DNA of 64,000 nucleotides from G963662605 sp963662605 (GCA_963662605.1 OY759785.1:1612001-1676000); one strand, 5' to 3'. Positions 34,916-44,069 are shown, counted from the first letter of the stretch. The notes: generated by a model not told the origin, from the letters alone. Numbers and translations: made by a program.

Positions 34916-35117
34916 AGATAAGAAGGTGATATTTGTTGACGGGGAAATTGATGAAGTATGTCCGTATTGCGGTGCGCAATGGGGGGTGATTGAAATGGAT
35001 GAGCAGTTTTGTTCGGCATGCGGGTATCCGCATGTTTTTGACGAAGATGATGACCATGGTTATGATTTAGTAGAGGATGAAGAAAATGTCGAGGGCGACA
35101 ATGGCACCGGCGAGTGA
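34908..35117 (+). CDS. Small acidic zinc-ribbon protein
   Basis: A 69-residue protein with Cys-Pro-Tyr-Cys and Cys-Ser-Ala-Cys pairs (about 18-37) forming a zinc ribbon, then a strongly acidic tail. GGAGG precedes the ATG. It overlaps both neighbours, showing a tightly packed early operon. Unknown role. Confidence 0.55.
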   Translation: MAEDKKVIFVDGEIDEVCPYCGAQWGVIEMDEQFCSACGYPHVFDEDDDHGYDLVEDEENVEGDNGTGE

Positions 35118-35361
35118 GTATTGGCAAATGTCCGCGAAGAGTAAGCTGGAGTTTATTTTGAAGTATGCCCGGTTGCTTGAGCAAACGAAGAACGGCGTGC
35201 TACGTTATAAGGAGTGCCGAAAATTTATGGATATGATTAAGCGCAAGGAAAAACTGACAATTGAGGATGTTGCTTATATCGATGACTCTTATGAACGGGT
35301 GATGAAGGCGATAGGATTGCCGAGTGTGCCGAAAACACATGACAACGTAAGAAGATTTTGA
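35077..35361 (+). CDS. Small basic helical phage protein
   Basis: A 94-residue protein, helical and Lys-rich, without recognised motif. The start overlaps the preceding gene by 41 nt; in-frame ATG codons at 35086 and 35101 are alternative starts. Confidence 0.45.
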   Translation: MKKMSRATMAPASEYWQMSAKSKLEFILKYARLLEQTKNGVLRYKECRKFMDMIKRKEKLTIEDVAYIDDSYERVMKAIGLPSVPKTHDNVRRF

Positions 35362-35465
35362 AATAATGTTTAATGTTGAAGGCTCAAGGATAAATGTCAG
35401 AAATTCGAAGTCCGAAGGAAAAGATAAAGCTAGGTCGCTAAAATAATTTATCCGAAAGGGAAAAT

Positions 35466-35720
35466 ATGAGTTTGATTTGTTGGATTTGTTTTGGTGCGGC
35501 GATGATAGTTATTGTGCCAATAGTTTTTACCGCGATTGGAAATAGAAGCGGTATGAAACTCGATAGGATTTATGAAAAGGATGGCTTAAGAAAAGACAGG
35601 AGGCGGCTAATGCGCATTGATGGCGTTCGTTATATACCGGTCCCGGAGGTAAAGTTTGCTGCCGGTATTATAAGTGTCCTTATAAATTTTTTGTTGATCG
35701 CTTACATTTTAATTAGGTGA
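35466..35720 (+). CDS. Small phage membrane protein
   Basis: An 84-residue protein with two membrane segments (about 3-24 and 63-83) and a basic loop between them. A GGG-rich ribosome site precedes the ATG. Six nt before the next gene. Function unknown. Confidence 0.5.
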   Translation: MSLICWICFGAAMIVIVPIVFTAIGNRSGMKLDRIYEKDGLRKDRRRLMRIDGVRYIPVPEVKFAAGIISVLINFLLIAYILIR

Positions 35721-35726
35721 GGGTTT

Positions 35727-36221
35727 ATGAAAGCAGTTTTAATTATCGCCGGAATTTTTGTCGCGCTGATTTTTGCAATTTTTCTTTTGCAGCTGGCGCT
35801 GAATTTATTTAATGAATATGTGAAGAAACGATATGAAAAGGCAAAGATGCGCGATCTGGAACAGAATAAAAATGGAAGAGATTGCAAATCATGCGAGGAG
35901 ATAGATACTTGTCCGGCTTATGGAATGGCTACGTGCAGCAGGTATAGGAATCGGCCGCTGAAGGTTTACAGGATGAATGATTGTGACTGGTGGTGTGATT
36001 ATTCGTTAGAGGAGGCTGAGGAGCATTTCAAAGAATATTTTGGCAAAGATGCTTTGCTTGATGATGTACTTGAACTTACGAATACAGAACTAGAGACGTT
36101 AACATATTGTGCGGGAAAATTATGGCTTTTTGATGGGTGCGCGGAAAAAATAGAATATTCTTTTAAGCAAGAACTGAGATACAGAAAGAAACCTGGATTT
36201 TTTGCGACGACGGAAAATTAA
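35727..36221 (+). CDS. Phage membrane protein with Cys-rich soluble domain
   Basis: A 164-residue protein with one N-terminal membrane helix (about 3-29) and a Cys-rich region (Cys-Lys-Ser-Cys...Cys-Pro...Cys-Ser, about 53-72) that could bind metal. The C-terminal half is acidic then helical. Adjacent to the two-helix protein; the two may act together at the membrane. No family recognised. Confidence 0.5.
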   Translation: MKAVLIIAGIFVALIFAIFLLQLALNLFNEYVKKRYEKAKMRDLEQNKNGRDCKSCEEIDTCPAYGMATCSRYRNRPLKVYRMNDCDWWCDYSLEEAEEHFKEYFGKDALLDDVLELTNTELETLTYCAGKLWLFDGCAEKIEYSFKQELRYRKKPGFFATTEN

Positions 36222-36222
36222 T

Positions 36223-36693
36223 ATGAAGTACAAAGGAATATCGTTGTGGCAGCCCTGGGCAACATTGGTTATTGATCGGCAAAAAACGATTGAAACACGA
36301 ACGCATGATTTATTTGGGAGTTTGAAAGGTCAAGATATTTTTATCCATGCGGCTAAGAAATTTGATAACTACGGTGAGGCTTGCGCAGATCATTATTTAG
36401 GTGGCAGAACTATTTGGACTAATACAAATTGTCCTATGGGGGTTATTCTTGGAATAGTACACGTTCAGGATTTTCGAAGGCTAACTAACGAAGATAGCAG
36501 GGATGCGTTGATTGATTGCGGCACAACTTTGAGGTATGGGTTAATATTAACTAATGTGCGAAAATTTGAAAAGCCAATACCCTGCAGGGGCAAGCAAGGA
36601 ATTTTCACGGTTGATATCGAGGATGGAATAATAATACCAGAGCGATTGACGAAGAATAATAACACGGAACAACTGAAACTGGAATTATTATGA
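36223..36693 (+). CDS. ASCH-domain protein
   Basis: A 156-residue protein. The N-terminal Ile-Ser-Leu-Trp-Gln-Pro-Trp-Ala-Thr-Leu-Val and Lys-Thr-Ile-Glu-Thr-Arg match the ASCH fold, a PUA-like RNA- or nucleotide-binding domain common in phages. The Gly-x-x-Leu-Gly-Ile-Val strand follows. Some ASCH proteins act as RNases or nucleoside amidohydrolases; the activity here is not defined. Confidence 0.75.
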   Translation: MKYKGISLWQPWATLVIDRQKTIETRTHDLFGSLKGQDIFIHAAKKFDNYGEACADHYLGGRTIWTNTNCPMGVILGIVHVQDFRRLTNEDSRDALIDCGTTLRYGLILTNVRKFEKPIPCRGKQGIFTVDIEDGIIIPERLTKNNNTEQLKLELL

Positions 36694-36785
36694 GCATGAT
36701 TGAGTACAATAAAAACAAAGAATGTTATTGTGGTGGTTTTATGAATCGAGTAGCAGAAAGTAATTATGCCAAAAGGATCGCTTAA
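36690..36785 (+). CDS. Possible 31-residue coupled mini-ORF
   Basis: An ATG overlapping the ASCH stop (ATGA) opens a frame of 31 codons ending inside the next gene. It contains two close Cys residues and a basic end. Only the coupling supports it. Confidence 0.3.
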   Translation: MSMIEYNKNKECYCGGFMNRVAESNYAKRIA

Positions 36786-37947
36786 GAATAATCTAAAGTT
36801 TTATCAGCATCGAGTAGATGCATACCGACACCCAAAGTTTGTTTTGCTCCGGACAGAATACGGAAATGATGGATGGGCTGCTTACGGCCGTGTATGGGCA
36901 TTATTTGATATGATCGGCGAGGCTGACGGATGTATTCTGAATTTGACTGTCAGGCGGAATAAGGGACAAGTTGCTGATGCACTGAAGATGAGTATCGCTG
37001 AATTAGAGACATTTTTAGAAATATTATGTGGCGAGGATATTGGCTTATTGCAACAGCCAATGCCGGAATGTTACACGGCTGAAAAAATAAAAACGCTACT
37101 TGGGGAAATATCAATTGATCGTGAATATGCCCGGCAGAGAAGGGCTAAGCGAAATCAAAACACTGCAAGAAATGACGACGAACTTTTTAGAAGTTCACCC
37201 GAACAGAGAGACAATCCTACCGATTTTATTGCAAGTTCGCCCGAACTTATGGGAAAAGATAACGATAGTATGAATAATGCTGTAAATGTTCGCCGAACTT
37301 CTGAAAAATTCGGCGAACATAACGCAGATTCGCCCGAACCTGATTACAAACAAAACAAAACCAAACAAAACAATACAAGACAAAAGAAAACTACTAGTAG
37401 TGTAAAGGCTGAATTGTTGAAGAAATACATGCCTGATTTTGCAAGTCTGGAAAATATTACTGAAAAAATAACAGCATTATATAAAGACTTTAACGACAGG
37501 ACTGATATTGTCGCATTGAGTGATATTGATCCAATATTTGAAGCATTAGAGCAAGCTGACAACGGAGAGGGTTTAACTTTTGAAATAGGTTTTGAAGAGG
37601 TGATATATTCATTTGTTGCTGCTCATCAGGCTGGTAATGCGAAGACAAACTACTTGCTTGGAATATTAAGTAAGAAGCTGGAACAAAGGCGTGACGAAAT
37701 GTTAAGGCGCGCGAAAAAGCAGGAGATGAATATTGCCGATACTGATAGAAATAATGCCCGAGCAGATATGAACTATAGAGATTTTCAAGAGCTCGTTGAA
37801 TTTTACAACAATAACCCGAAACTATTTAAGCGTGATGAATGCGCTAAAATAGATGAAGCTATTCAGGGACGCAAGTATGTAACACTTACATGGCTTGTCC
37901 AAACGAAAATGGACGCATTAACTGATACACTACCGAAGGCAAACTAA
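36766..37947 (+). CDS. Phage replication-type protein with DUF4373-like N-terminus
   Basis: A 393-residue protein. The N-terminal 110 residues (Phe-Tyr-Gln-His-Arg-Val-Asp-Ala, Gly-Asn-Asp-Gly-Trp-Ala-Ala-Tyr-Gly-Arg) match the winged-helix domain shared by Lin1244/Lin1753-like phage replication initiators. A low-complexity Asn/Gln/Lys region (about 120-215) and a helical C-terminal part follow. It probably recruits a host helicase or opens the origin. No helicase loader was recognised nearby. Confidence 0.65.
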   Translation: MPKGSLKNNLKFYQHRVDAYRHPKFVLLRTEYGNDGWAAYGRVWALFDMIGEADGCILNLTVRRNKGQVADALKMSIAELETFLEILCGEDIGLLQQPMPECYTAEKIKTLLGEISIDREYARQRRAKRNQNTARNDDELFRSSPEQRDNPTDFIASSPELMGKDNDSMNNAVNVRRTSEKFGEHNADSPEPDYKQNKTKQNNTRQKKTTSSVKAELLKKYMPDFASLENITEKITALYKDFNDRTDIVALSDIDPIFEALEQADNGEGLTFEIGFEEVIYSFVAAHQAGNAKTNYLLGILSKKLEQRRDEMLRRAKKQEMNIADTDRNNARADMNYRDFQELVEFYNNNPKLFKRDECAKIDEAIQGRKYVTLTWLVQTKMDALTDTLPKAN

Positions 37948-37948
37948 T

Positions 37949-38572
37949 ATGGGCGTTAGAATTACAAAGGGAAAAAGAATTATTGATCTGCTTATTGATG
38001 ACCTTGAAAGGGGAAACATCATGGCTATCAATAAAGCGGGCGCCGGTACGGTTGTAGACGTTAAAGGCGATATACGCAAGGTTTGGAATATTAAACTGAG
38101 TGATCTGTCAGAAAATTCATCGCATGGAATAAAGCGCTCAACTGCTTCGATCAATAGGCCAAAGAGCACGCTGACTGTACCGCATAAACCGTTTAATCTT
38201 ATATACTTTAGAGCAAGGCAGCCGAAGCGCGGCGATGGTGTTACTTATGAAATGCAGAAGGGAATTAAAGCATCACGTAAACATGCCTTCATATTAAAAC
38301 TGACACAGGTATCTACGAAAAATGCGGATGATAACGATAATAGAAGCTTAGTGTTTGAGAGATTCGGCCCTAAAGTGCCAAGCAAACGAAATTACAAGAA
38401 CGGCAAGCCGATAATGTTGCAACAGATACGAGCGGTAAGAACACAATCTATAGCGCAACTATTCTTGGGTAGACGCGGCGGCAACTTGACAACGTTTGTT
38501 AAAGATAGTTTCGGCAATAGATACCAAGTTGAGCTAATCCGCGCAAGCAAATACTTGAGAGGTAAAAAATAG
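37949..38572 (+). CDS. Phage protein resembling minor tail protein Z
   Basis: A 207-residue basic protein with Tyr-Phe-Arg-Ala-Arg, Gln-Lys-Gly-Ile-Lys-Ala-Ser-Arg-Lys-His-Ala-Phe-Ile and Val-Phe-Glu-Arg-Phe-Gly. This alternation recalls gpZ/HK97 gp10-type tail proteins. It stands far upstream of the other tail genes, so the assignment is tentative. It starts 2 nt after the replication-type gene. Confidence 0.4.
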   Translation: MGVRITKGKRIIDLLIDDLERGNIMAINKAGAGTVVDVKGDIRKVWNIKLSDLSENSSHGIKRSTASINRPKSTLTVPHKPFNLIYFRARQPKRGDGVTYEMQKGIKASRKHAFILKLTQVSTKNADDNDNRSLVFERFGPKVPSKRNYKNGKPIMLQQIRAVRTQSIAQLFLGRRGGNLTTFVKDSFGNRYQVELIRASKYLRGKK

Positions 38573-39353
38573 GATGAGTGTCTCATTTTGGAAAATAGGT
38601 TCTGTTCATGAAACTGCAGTAAGGGTTTCGCGAGGCGCAGAAAATCACGATGTCTCTGCGAAAAATATAGAGGTTTCGTTTCGTTATGTCGGTGTTGATA
38701 ATGAAGCTGGAATGAATGAAATAAAATTTAGCAGGGATTTCGTTTTGAGGAATGTCCCGATCAAGGGGGGCAACGGGCGTGATGCATGTGTGCATCGGCA
38801 GGTAATAAGCAGCGCGGCACCGGCATACACGCTTAGTTTGCATAATGTGAATTTTGCGACAGAGCCAACACTTGCAAGCTTGCGGCGATGCTCGCAAAAT
38901 TTTGCAACATTATGTAAAAGTGCGCGTCAGCGCACGGCTAAGCAAAGCCGGTGCCAGTGCGTTATGACTGAGACGGTGCATGTGACTATTACGCCGTTGC
39001 CTGGGTGGGTGGGGGTATCAATTTTGGAATGTACAAAGCTTGCTGGTAGAGGGGGAATGGAAATGCGGAGCGTTGACAATGCCCCGCATGCGATTCTTCA
39101 GCGTACAGGTTTGGAAGTGAAGAATGAGTGGATGAATGAGACGAAGCGAACGCACGAACGCAGAGGAGTTAAATTTGCGGAGCCAACGACCGGAGTGAGT
39201 AAGTGAGCGGAGACGGAATGAAGAAACGATTGATGAATGAGCAAATCTGTGAGTTGCTTTTTGACTTCTCGATATATCCGCCTGTTCTCGATACAATCGA
39301 GCTGCCGCTCGAAACTCGAAGACCGTCGGGATATTCGAACAACGGACGGAAAA
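38573..39353. repeat. Repeat-rich interval with doubtful 210-codon frame
   Basis: An open frame at 38574-39206 has unusual composition and runs through repeat DNA, so I do not call it a gene with confidence. The interval holds a nested inverted repeat at 38816-38955 (GGCACCGGC with GCCGGTGCC, then GCTTAG with CTAAGC, then CATAATGT with ACATTATG, plus GTGCGCGTCAGCGCAC). A nested TTCTCGATA-type element covers 39264-39348. Confidence 0.5.
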
Positions 39354-39575
39354 ATGATTGTTGATTTTGACGGGAGATGTGATGTGTGCGGAAAGATGCG
39401 CGGAAATAATCCGAAAAATAAAAATCTGTGGAATGGATTCCACGATAAGGATACAAATAAATTCGTTTGCTGGCCGTGCCAGGATAAATTTTATAAGATA
39501 AAAAAACGTGGACCGCACCGTGGAAAATACAGTGAGTTCCCGGTGCCGTTTATTAATAACCATCATCAGGAGTAA
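39354..39575 (+). CDS. Small Cys4 zinc-binding phage protein
   Basis: A 73-residue protein with Cys-Asp-Val-Cys and Cys-Trp-Pro-Cys pairs about 30 residues apart, typical of an HNH-like or zinc-ribbon module, and a Lys/Arg-rich end. The ATG follows an A-rich ribosome site. It ends 4 nt before the ParB-like gene. Confidence 0.55.
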   Translation: MIVDFDGRCDVCGKMRGNNPKNKNLWNGFHDKDTNKFVCWPCQDKFYKIKKRGPHRGKYSEFPVPFINNHHQE

Positions 39576-39579
39576 AGTT

Positions 39580-41715
39580 ATGTGTGCAAAAAAAGTCAAT
39601 AGTCCGAAGTCCGAAGTCCGAAGTCCAAAGGCCGGAGCGAAAAAGAAAAGTGTTCTCGATACGTCCGCTGGCGCGGACACTCGAACACCTTCAAAACCGG
39701 CAAAGAAAAAAAGTGCGGAAAAAGCGAAGGGTGAAAAAGTCATCAAGGGAAAACAGGCGAAAGGTCAAGTGCCGCCGCCTTTTACGGATGAAAAAATAAT
39801 TGCCCATGGATTCAAAGAAGCTAGAAACTGGGAATTAGTTGAATCAAAAACTAACCCCAGAAAAAGTTTTAACGATAAAGAATTGAAAGAACTCGCCGCC
39901 AGTATTAAGAGCGTCGGAATCTTACAACCGCTTATTGTTCGTTTAACTTCTAGAGTTGTTCCGCCTTATTATGAAATAATATGCGGGGCAAGAAGATTCC
40001 GCGCGGGGATGTTGGTAAATCTGGATACCTTCCCGGTTATTGTTAAGGCCATGACAGACGAACAGGTTTTGGAAGTCCAGATTGTCGAAAATTTACAACG
40101 CGCGGATGTGCATCCGCTTGATGAAGCTGCCGGTTATAAATGCTTGATTGATTCGGGACGGTATGATGTGCAGGCAATTGCGACGCGTGTCGGTAAGCTG
40201 CCGAATTATATTTACGGCCGCCTGCGGTTGAATTATTTAATCGAGGACGTTAAGAAAGCGCTTGATGCCGATGAAATAACTATCGCGCATGCTTTGTTGT
40301 TCGCAAATCTCGATGAGAAAATTCAAAAAGAAACTTTTGAAATTTATAAAAGCAACACATGGCGGCAAACAATAAAAGGCTTGCAAGAAATCATCGCTAA
40401 TAGCATGATGCTAATGAAGGAAGCGCCATTTGAAATTAACGACAGTCAATTGCTCAAAACGGCCGGGTCATGTGGTGTATGTCCGAAGAGAACCGGAAAA
40501 AATCCTTTTTTGTTCGATGATTGGAATAAAAAAAGCGATGATAAATGCACCGACAAAAATTGCTGGGAAGCTAAAATTGATGCGACAATAGATCAGAAGA
40601 AAAAAGAGCTTGAAGCAAAGGGTGAAAAGGTTCAGCTGATATCCATGAATTGGGCTGTTGCGCCGTCCTTAGAAAAGAAAAACATAATCGGGTGCAACAG
40701 TTACACGGTCAACAAGAAGGGTGTTAAATGTGAGCATCTTGTGACGGGATTAATTGCGCATGGCGGCCTTGATTCAGATCCTATCGGTAAGACAATGAAA
40801 ATCTGTATTGAAAAGAGCTGCAAGGTGCATCACCCGGAGGCCGCTGGTAAGAGTGACAACGCCGACGGCGCCGGCGAGACAAAAAGCACAGACATAAAGC
40901 AGCCGAAAATAAACCGGGATTTTTCGAATACGGTAGAAAAAGTAATGTTTGATTTGGAACATGAAATTAAACATGAGATATTATACGCATTACTGCATGG
41001 TGAAACCGCGCTCGGGTCGGCTAATGAAGATACAACGCATGTGCGTCAGTTAAGAAAGCCAATGGACTTTTTATTTGACATACTAATGTTTATTATTATC
41101 CAGATATACCGGAGCGATGATTATGGAAATAAATTTTTATTTCTCAAAGCATTTGCTGATGATGGTACATTTAGGGATTATTATCCACGAGAAGAAGTTG
41201 ATGCCTGGTGGGGAAAACATACGGGCGATGACTTTACTTTTATTGACGAAGAGGACATCCCATTTATTGTGCTCCTCATGAAATTGCAGAACGAACCAAA
41301 GTATAGGAAAGATGCATTGCGAGAAAATATATTGCTAAGAACATTACTTGCCATGATATTAACGCAAGCCTTTGATGACCAAGGAGGCATTACGCAGGGC
41401 GATGATTATGATTTTACAATACGTCGAATGTTTGAAATGATTGGGCCGTTGGAGTATATCGTGAACATACTGAAGATACCGCATGAGGAGAAAATAAACG
41501 AGGCGACGAAGGCGTATTTCAAAAAGACTGCAAAGATGCCGGAGCTGCAGGAGTATCGCTATGGATTGATGCGGGTTAACATTACCGAGGGAACAGAGCC
41601 GGGAATTCGTGGCGATGTGACTCTCGAATATGCAGGTACGGAGCCGGAGGATATCGTGGCAAAGGAATTAGGTTCTGCCGACGATAATTCCGGTGAAGCC
41701 GCGGACGGCGAGTAG
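39580..41715 (+). CDS. ParB/Spo0J-like protein with long C-terminal extension and repeat-encoded insert
   Basis: A 711-residue protein. A basic low-complexity N-terminus (1-75) contains a palindrome-encoded Val-Leu-Asp-Thr...Arg-Thr-Pro segment (about residues 25-37). The ParB/Srx domain (about 85-185) has Thr-Asn-Pro-Arg-Lys, Ile-Cys-Gly-Ala-Arg-Arg-Phe-Arg-Ala and Glu-Asn-Leu-Gln-Arg, which in ParB form the CTPase boxes. A KorB-type HTH follows. A Cys-rich segment (about 305-350) and some 350 further residues have no recognised fold. No ParA was found. AGGAG upstream supports the ATG at 39580. It may bind phage DNA in replication or partition. Confidence 0.75.
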   Translation: MCAKKVNSPKSEVRSPKAGAKKKSVLDTSAGADTRTPSKPAKKKSAEKAKGEKVIKGKQAKGQVPPPFTDEKIIAHGFKEARNWELVESKTNPRKSFNDKELKELAASIKSVGILQPLIVRLTSRVVPPYYEIICGARRFRAGMLVNLDTFPVIVKAMTDEQVLEVQIVENLQRADVHPLDEAAGYKCLIDSGRYDVQAIATRVGKLPNYIYGRLRLNYLIEDVKKALDADEITIAHALLFANLDEKIQKETFEIYKSNTWRQTIKGLQEIIANSMMLMKEAPFEINDSQLLKTAGSCGVCPKRTGKNPFLFDDWNKKSDDKCTDKNCWEAKIDATIDQKKKELEAKGEKVQLISMNWAVAPSLEKKNIIGCNSYTVNKKGVKCEHLVTGLIAHGGLDSDPIGKTMKICIEKSCKVHHPEAAGKSDNADGAGETKSTDIKQPKINRDFSNTVEKVMFDLEHEIKHEILYALLHGETALGSANEDTTHVRQLRKPMDFLFDILMFIIIQIYRSDDYGNKFLFLKAFADDGTFRDYYPREEVDAWWGKHTGDDFTFIDEEDIPFIVLLMKLQNEPKYRKDALRENILLRTLLAMILTQAFDDQGGITQGDDYDFTIRRMFEMIGPLEYIVNILKIPHEEKINEATKAYFKKTAKMPELQEYRYGLMRVNITEGTEPGIRGDVTLEYAGTEPEDIVAKELGSADDNSGEAADGE
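39650..39689. repeat. TTCTCGATAC-type palindrome inside the ParB-like gene
   Basis: GTGTTC(T)CGA and TCGAACAC arms enclose a perfect inner stem GTCCGC/GCGGAC. It follows four degenerate AAGTCC(G/A)AAG units at 39601-39630. Confidence 0.85.
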
Positions 41716-41750
41716 CAGAAATTTTTTTAAAAATAAAAAAATAGAAGGGT

Positions 41751-41875
41751 GTGTTTCGGTGTCCCGGCCGGTTTGGGAAAGACGGGCGGGACAACAAACA
41801 CAAACGGAACGTGACCACAGAGACGCAAAGTAATTTATAATAGGATGGATTCCCGCCTACGCGGGAATGACAAAA
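41751..41875. repeat. Two different palindromic repeats before a small gene
   Basis: 41751-41801: GTGTTT and GTCCCG pair with CGGGAC and AAACAC. 41813-41830 is an ACGCAAAG-type unit. 41843-41875 is GGATTCCCGC/GCGGGAAT, a repeat family also present at 55881, 56576 and (diverged) 57198. Confidence 0.7.
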
Positions 41876-41892
41876 ATAAAAGTGAGGTTTTC

Positions 41893-42333
41893 ATGGATGA
41901 GTTTAGAAAAGTTTGTGAGGAATTTTTTAATTATCAAATTAACCTGAAGGGGTTTAAACTTCGGAAGAATGCTAAACCAATTTCGATTGAGGGTATTGAT
42001 GCGGAAATGTTTTATTTGACTGGTTATGACCCTGAATGTGGTGAGGATTTTGTGACGGTTTTTGAAGCTGCTTCAGGTTTTCGAATGTGTGCACCACGAG
42101 ATGATTTACAAAGCGCTATTATAGCTGTTAAGGAGAATGTCGCAAAGAATCCGAATTTCCACAAGTTTATTGAAAAATGCATCGGGAAATGCGGGTTGTC
42201 ACCGCGATATGAGTGGGTTGGGATTGGAGAAATATCTGAAGTGCAACCACGCCTGGCGGTGGGCAAGAGTCCGAAGTTCGAAGTGGGGAGTGCAAAGGGC
42301 GAAGGGCGAAGGGCGAAGCTCGAAGCTCGGTAA
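41893..42333 (+). CDS. Phage protein of unknown function with repeat-derived C-terminus
   Basis: A 146-residue protein starting after GAGGTTTTC. Residues 1-110 look like an ordinary small alpha/beta phage protein; the last 25 residues are encoded by degenerate GAAG-type repeats (42268-42330), which probably replaced or extended the original end. Confidence 0.5.
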   Translation: MDEFRKVCEEFFNYQINLKGFKLRKNAKPISIEGIDAEMFYLTGYDPECGEDFVTVFEAASGFRMCAPRDDLQSAIIAVKENVAKNPNFHKFIEKCIGKCGLSPRYEWVGIGEISEVQPRLAVGKSPKFEVGSAKGEGRRAKLEAR

Positions 42334-42350
42334 GCAATTGCGAAGAAATT

Positions 42351-42620
42351 GTGATAACGCTAAACGAAATTTTAGAGGGAATAAAAAAAATAGAGGCAGA
42401 AGAGAAACGGAAAGGTTATGTGCGGCTGGGTTATGTGAATATCTTTTGCAAAGAGGGTGTTTATCGGCCAAGTGCATTAATGTATCCGGATTATGATTCA
42501 GCTCAACAGGATAGCGCTCTGCCGGACCAATACGTTTGTACATTGCCGGTTGATGCGAGAGAGATGATGCTGGGCGGTGTTCTCGATACGTCCGCTGGCG
42601 CGGACACTCGAACACCTTAA
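42351..42620 (+). CDS. Small phage protein ending in a palindromic repeat
   Basis: An 89-residue protein with a GTG start. The final 13 residues, Val-Leu-Asp-Thr to Arg-Thr-Pro, come from the palindrome at 42576-42616. The inner stem is identical to that in the ParB-like gene. No family recognised. Confidence 0.5.
   Translation: MITLNEILEGIKKIEAEEKRKGYVRLGYVNIFCKEGVYRPSALMYPDYDSAQQDSALPDQYVCTLPVDAREMMLGGVLDTSAGADTRTP
42576..42616. repeat. TTCTCGATAC-type palindrome at the end of a small gene
   Basis: Arms GGTGTTC and GAACACC with inner GTCCGC/GCGGAC stem, the same core as the copy at 39650. Confidence 0.85.
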
Positions 42621-42629
42621 AAGGTTAAA

Positions 42630-43463
42630 ATGAATTTGATAGCAACAAATTATTTCGGCGGGAAATACATGCATGTAGATTTTGTTCTGAGACATTTGCC
42701 TGAGACAAAGAGTTTTGTTGATGTGTTCGGCGGTTCGGCGGTAATATTATTGAACAAAAAGCGTGTACCAATTGAGACTTACAATGATGTCAATAGCGAT
42801 ATCGTTAATTTTTTTCGTGTACTTCGAGATAGAAGAAAAGGACTTGCGCTCATTAAACAGATCTATTTAACGCCTTATTCAGAAACCGAATATCTCGATT
42901 GTATAAAAAATTTGAGAGAAGGTGATGATATCGAACGCGCGAGAAGATTATTTGTCGCATTGAATCAGTCGTTTAATGGAACGTTTTCAAGGCAAACCGG
43001 ATGGAAGATTAGCACGAATGTCTGTAAAACAAAAACTTCGGAAGCAATAAGCCGGTATGTTTCAAAAATTCCGAATCTCGAAATGGTGATTGAAAGAATG
43101 CGGCTTGTTCAGATATCTAATAGCCACTTTAGAAAAATATTCAGAAAGTTCGATAATAAAGACGTTCTGCTTTATTGTGACCCGCCTTATGTCCATGGGG
43201 TAAGATGCAATAATAACGAATACAAAAATGAAATGTCGGATGCAGATCACGAAGAGTTCTTGGCTTTGGCAAAAAAATCGAACAGTTTGATTGCAATAAG
43301 CGGTTATGAATCGAAGCTATATAACGAAAACCTCAAAGATTGGTATAAGGTAAAAGCGCGCGATAAGAAGAATACACTATTTCATTCTACCAGGGCTGAG
43401 GTGCTTTGGATGAATTATAATCCGGATGAATTTATCAAACCATTATTTAGTGAGGTTGCATAA
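42630..43463 (+). CDS. D12-class DNA N6-adenine methyltransferase
   Basis: A 277-residue enzyme. The SAM motif is Phe-Val-Asp-Val-Phe-Gly-Gly-Ser and the N-terminal Asn-Tyr-Phe-Gly-Gly-Lys is the D12 signature. The catalytic motif is Asp-Pro-Pro-Tyr in Tyr-Cys-Asp-Pro-Pro-Tyr-Val. It transfers a methyl group to adenine N6 in a short target, probably protecting phage DNA or marking it for packaging; no cognate restriction enzyme was seen. It lies directly before the terminase genes. Confidence 0.9.
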   Translation: MNLIATNYFGGKYMHVDFVLRHLPETKSFVDVFGGSAVILLNKKRVPIETYNDVNSDIVNFFRVLRDRRKGLALIKQIYLTPYSETEYLDCIKNLREGDDIERARRLFVALNQSFNGTFSRQTGWKISTNVCKTKTSEAISRYVSKIPNLEMVIERMRLVQISNSHFRKIFRKFDNKDVLLYCDPPYVHGVRCNNNEYKNEMSDADHEEFLALAKKSNSLIAISGYESKLYNENLKDWYKVKARDKKNTLFHSTRAEVLWMNYNPDEFIKPLFSEVA

Positions 43464-43466
43464 AAC

Positions 43467-44069
43467 ATGAGCGCTCAAAACGAAAAAACGATAGCAGTAC
43501 CAATTAGTATTTTCTTATCGCTGCTTACCGGCTACGCAAAATGCGACATGAGGGATGTGGTGGTGCCGGTGGAGGTGATTGCGGATCTGTTTGATTTGAC
43601 GGAGCGGCGTATTCAGGATTTTGTTAAGGAAGAGAATATGCCAAAGATGGCACGCGGGGAGTATAGTTTATACGAATGCGTCCAGTGGTATATCCGTAAG
43701 CTGCGCCGGGATTTGGATATGCTGAAAAATTCCGGATCCGGTGAAAGATACGCGGAACAGTTAAGGGGCGATAGAATAAAAAATTTATCGTTGGCACAAA
43801 AGCTCATTCGGCAATCACAATTATTGGTAGAGGCTGAGGCGGTTAGTTTGGCGTGGGGTCTTGAGAGTGCCGCTATCCGTTCTTCGCTTCGAGGTTTAAT
43901 ACCTGCTTTAGCAAACGCAATAGGTAATGATATGACTGTGCAGCAGCGACAAGATATTATTCGAAAAGAAATTGAAAATATTTGCAAGAATATTTCGGAA
44001 AATCTCCATATCGATATTGAGGACTTTACTTTTGACGATGAAGAAAAACCCGCGGAGAATGAAGAGTAA
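43467..44069 (+). CDS. Phage terminase small subunit (Nu1-like)
   Basis: A 200-residue protein. A winged-helix segment (Ile-Ala-Asp-Leu-Phe-Asp-Leu-Thr-Glu-Arg-Arg-Ile-Gln, about 35-70) and a long helix with Leu-Leu-Val-Glu-Ala-Glu match Nu1-type small subunits, which bind the cos site and recruit the large subunit. The stop overlaps the large-subunit start. Confidence 0.75.
   Translation: MSAQNEKTIAVPISIFLSLLTGYAKCDMRDVVVPVEVIADLFDLTERRIQDFVKEENMPKMARGEYSLYECVQWYIRKLRRDLDMLKNSGSGERYAEQLRGDRIKNLSLAQKLIRQSQLLVEAEAVSLAWGLESAAIRSSLRGLIPALANAIGNDMTVQQRQDIIRKEIENICKNISENLHIDIEDFTFDDEEKPAENEE

Noticed and set aside
39018..39746. 242-codon frame on the minus strand
   Set aside because: It runs through repeat DNA and the start of the ParB-like gene, has a biased Phe/Ser/Arg composition and no ribosome site.
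42137..42496. 119-codon frame spanning two genes
   Set aside because: It overlaps both adjacent genes and is rich in repeat-encoded Arg/Lys.
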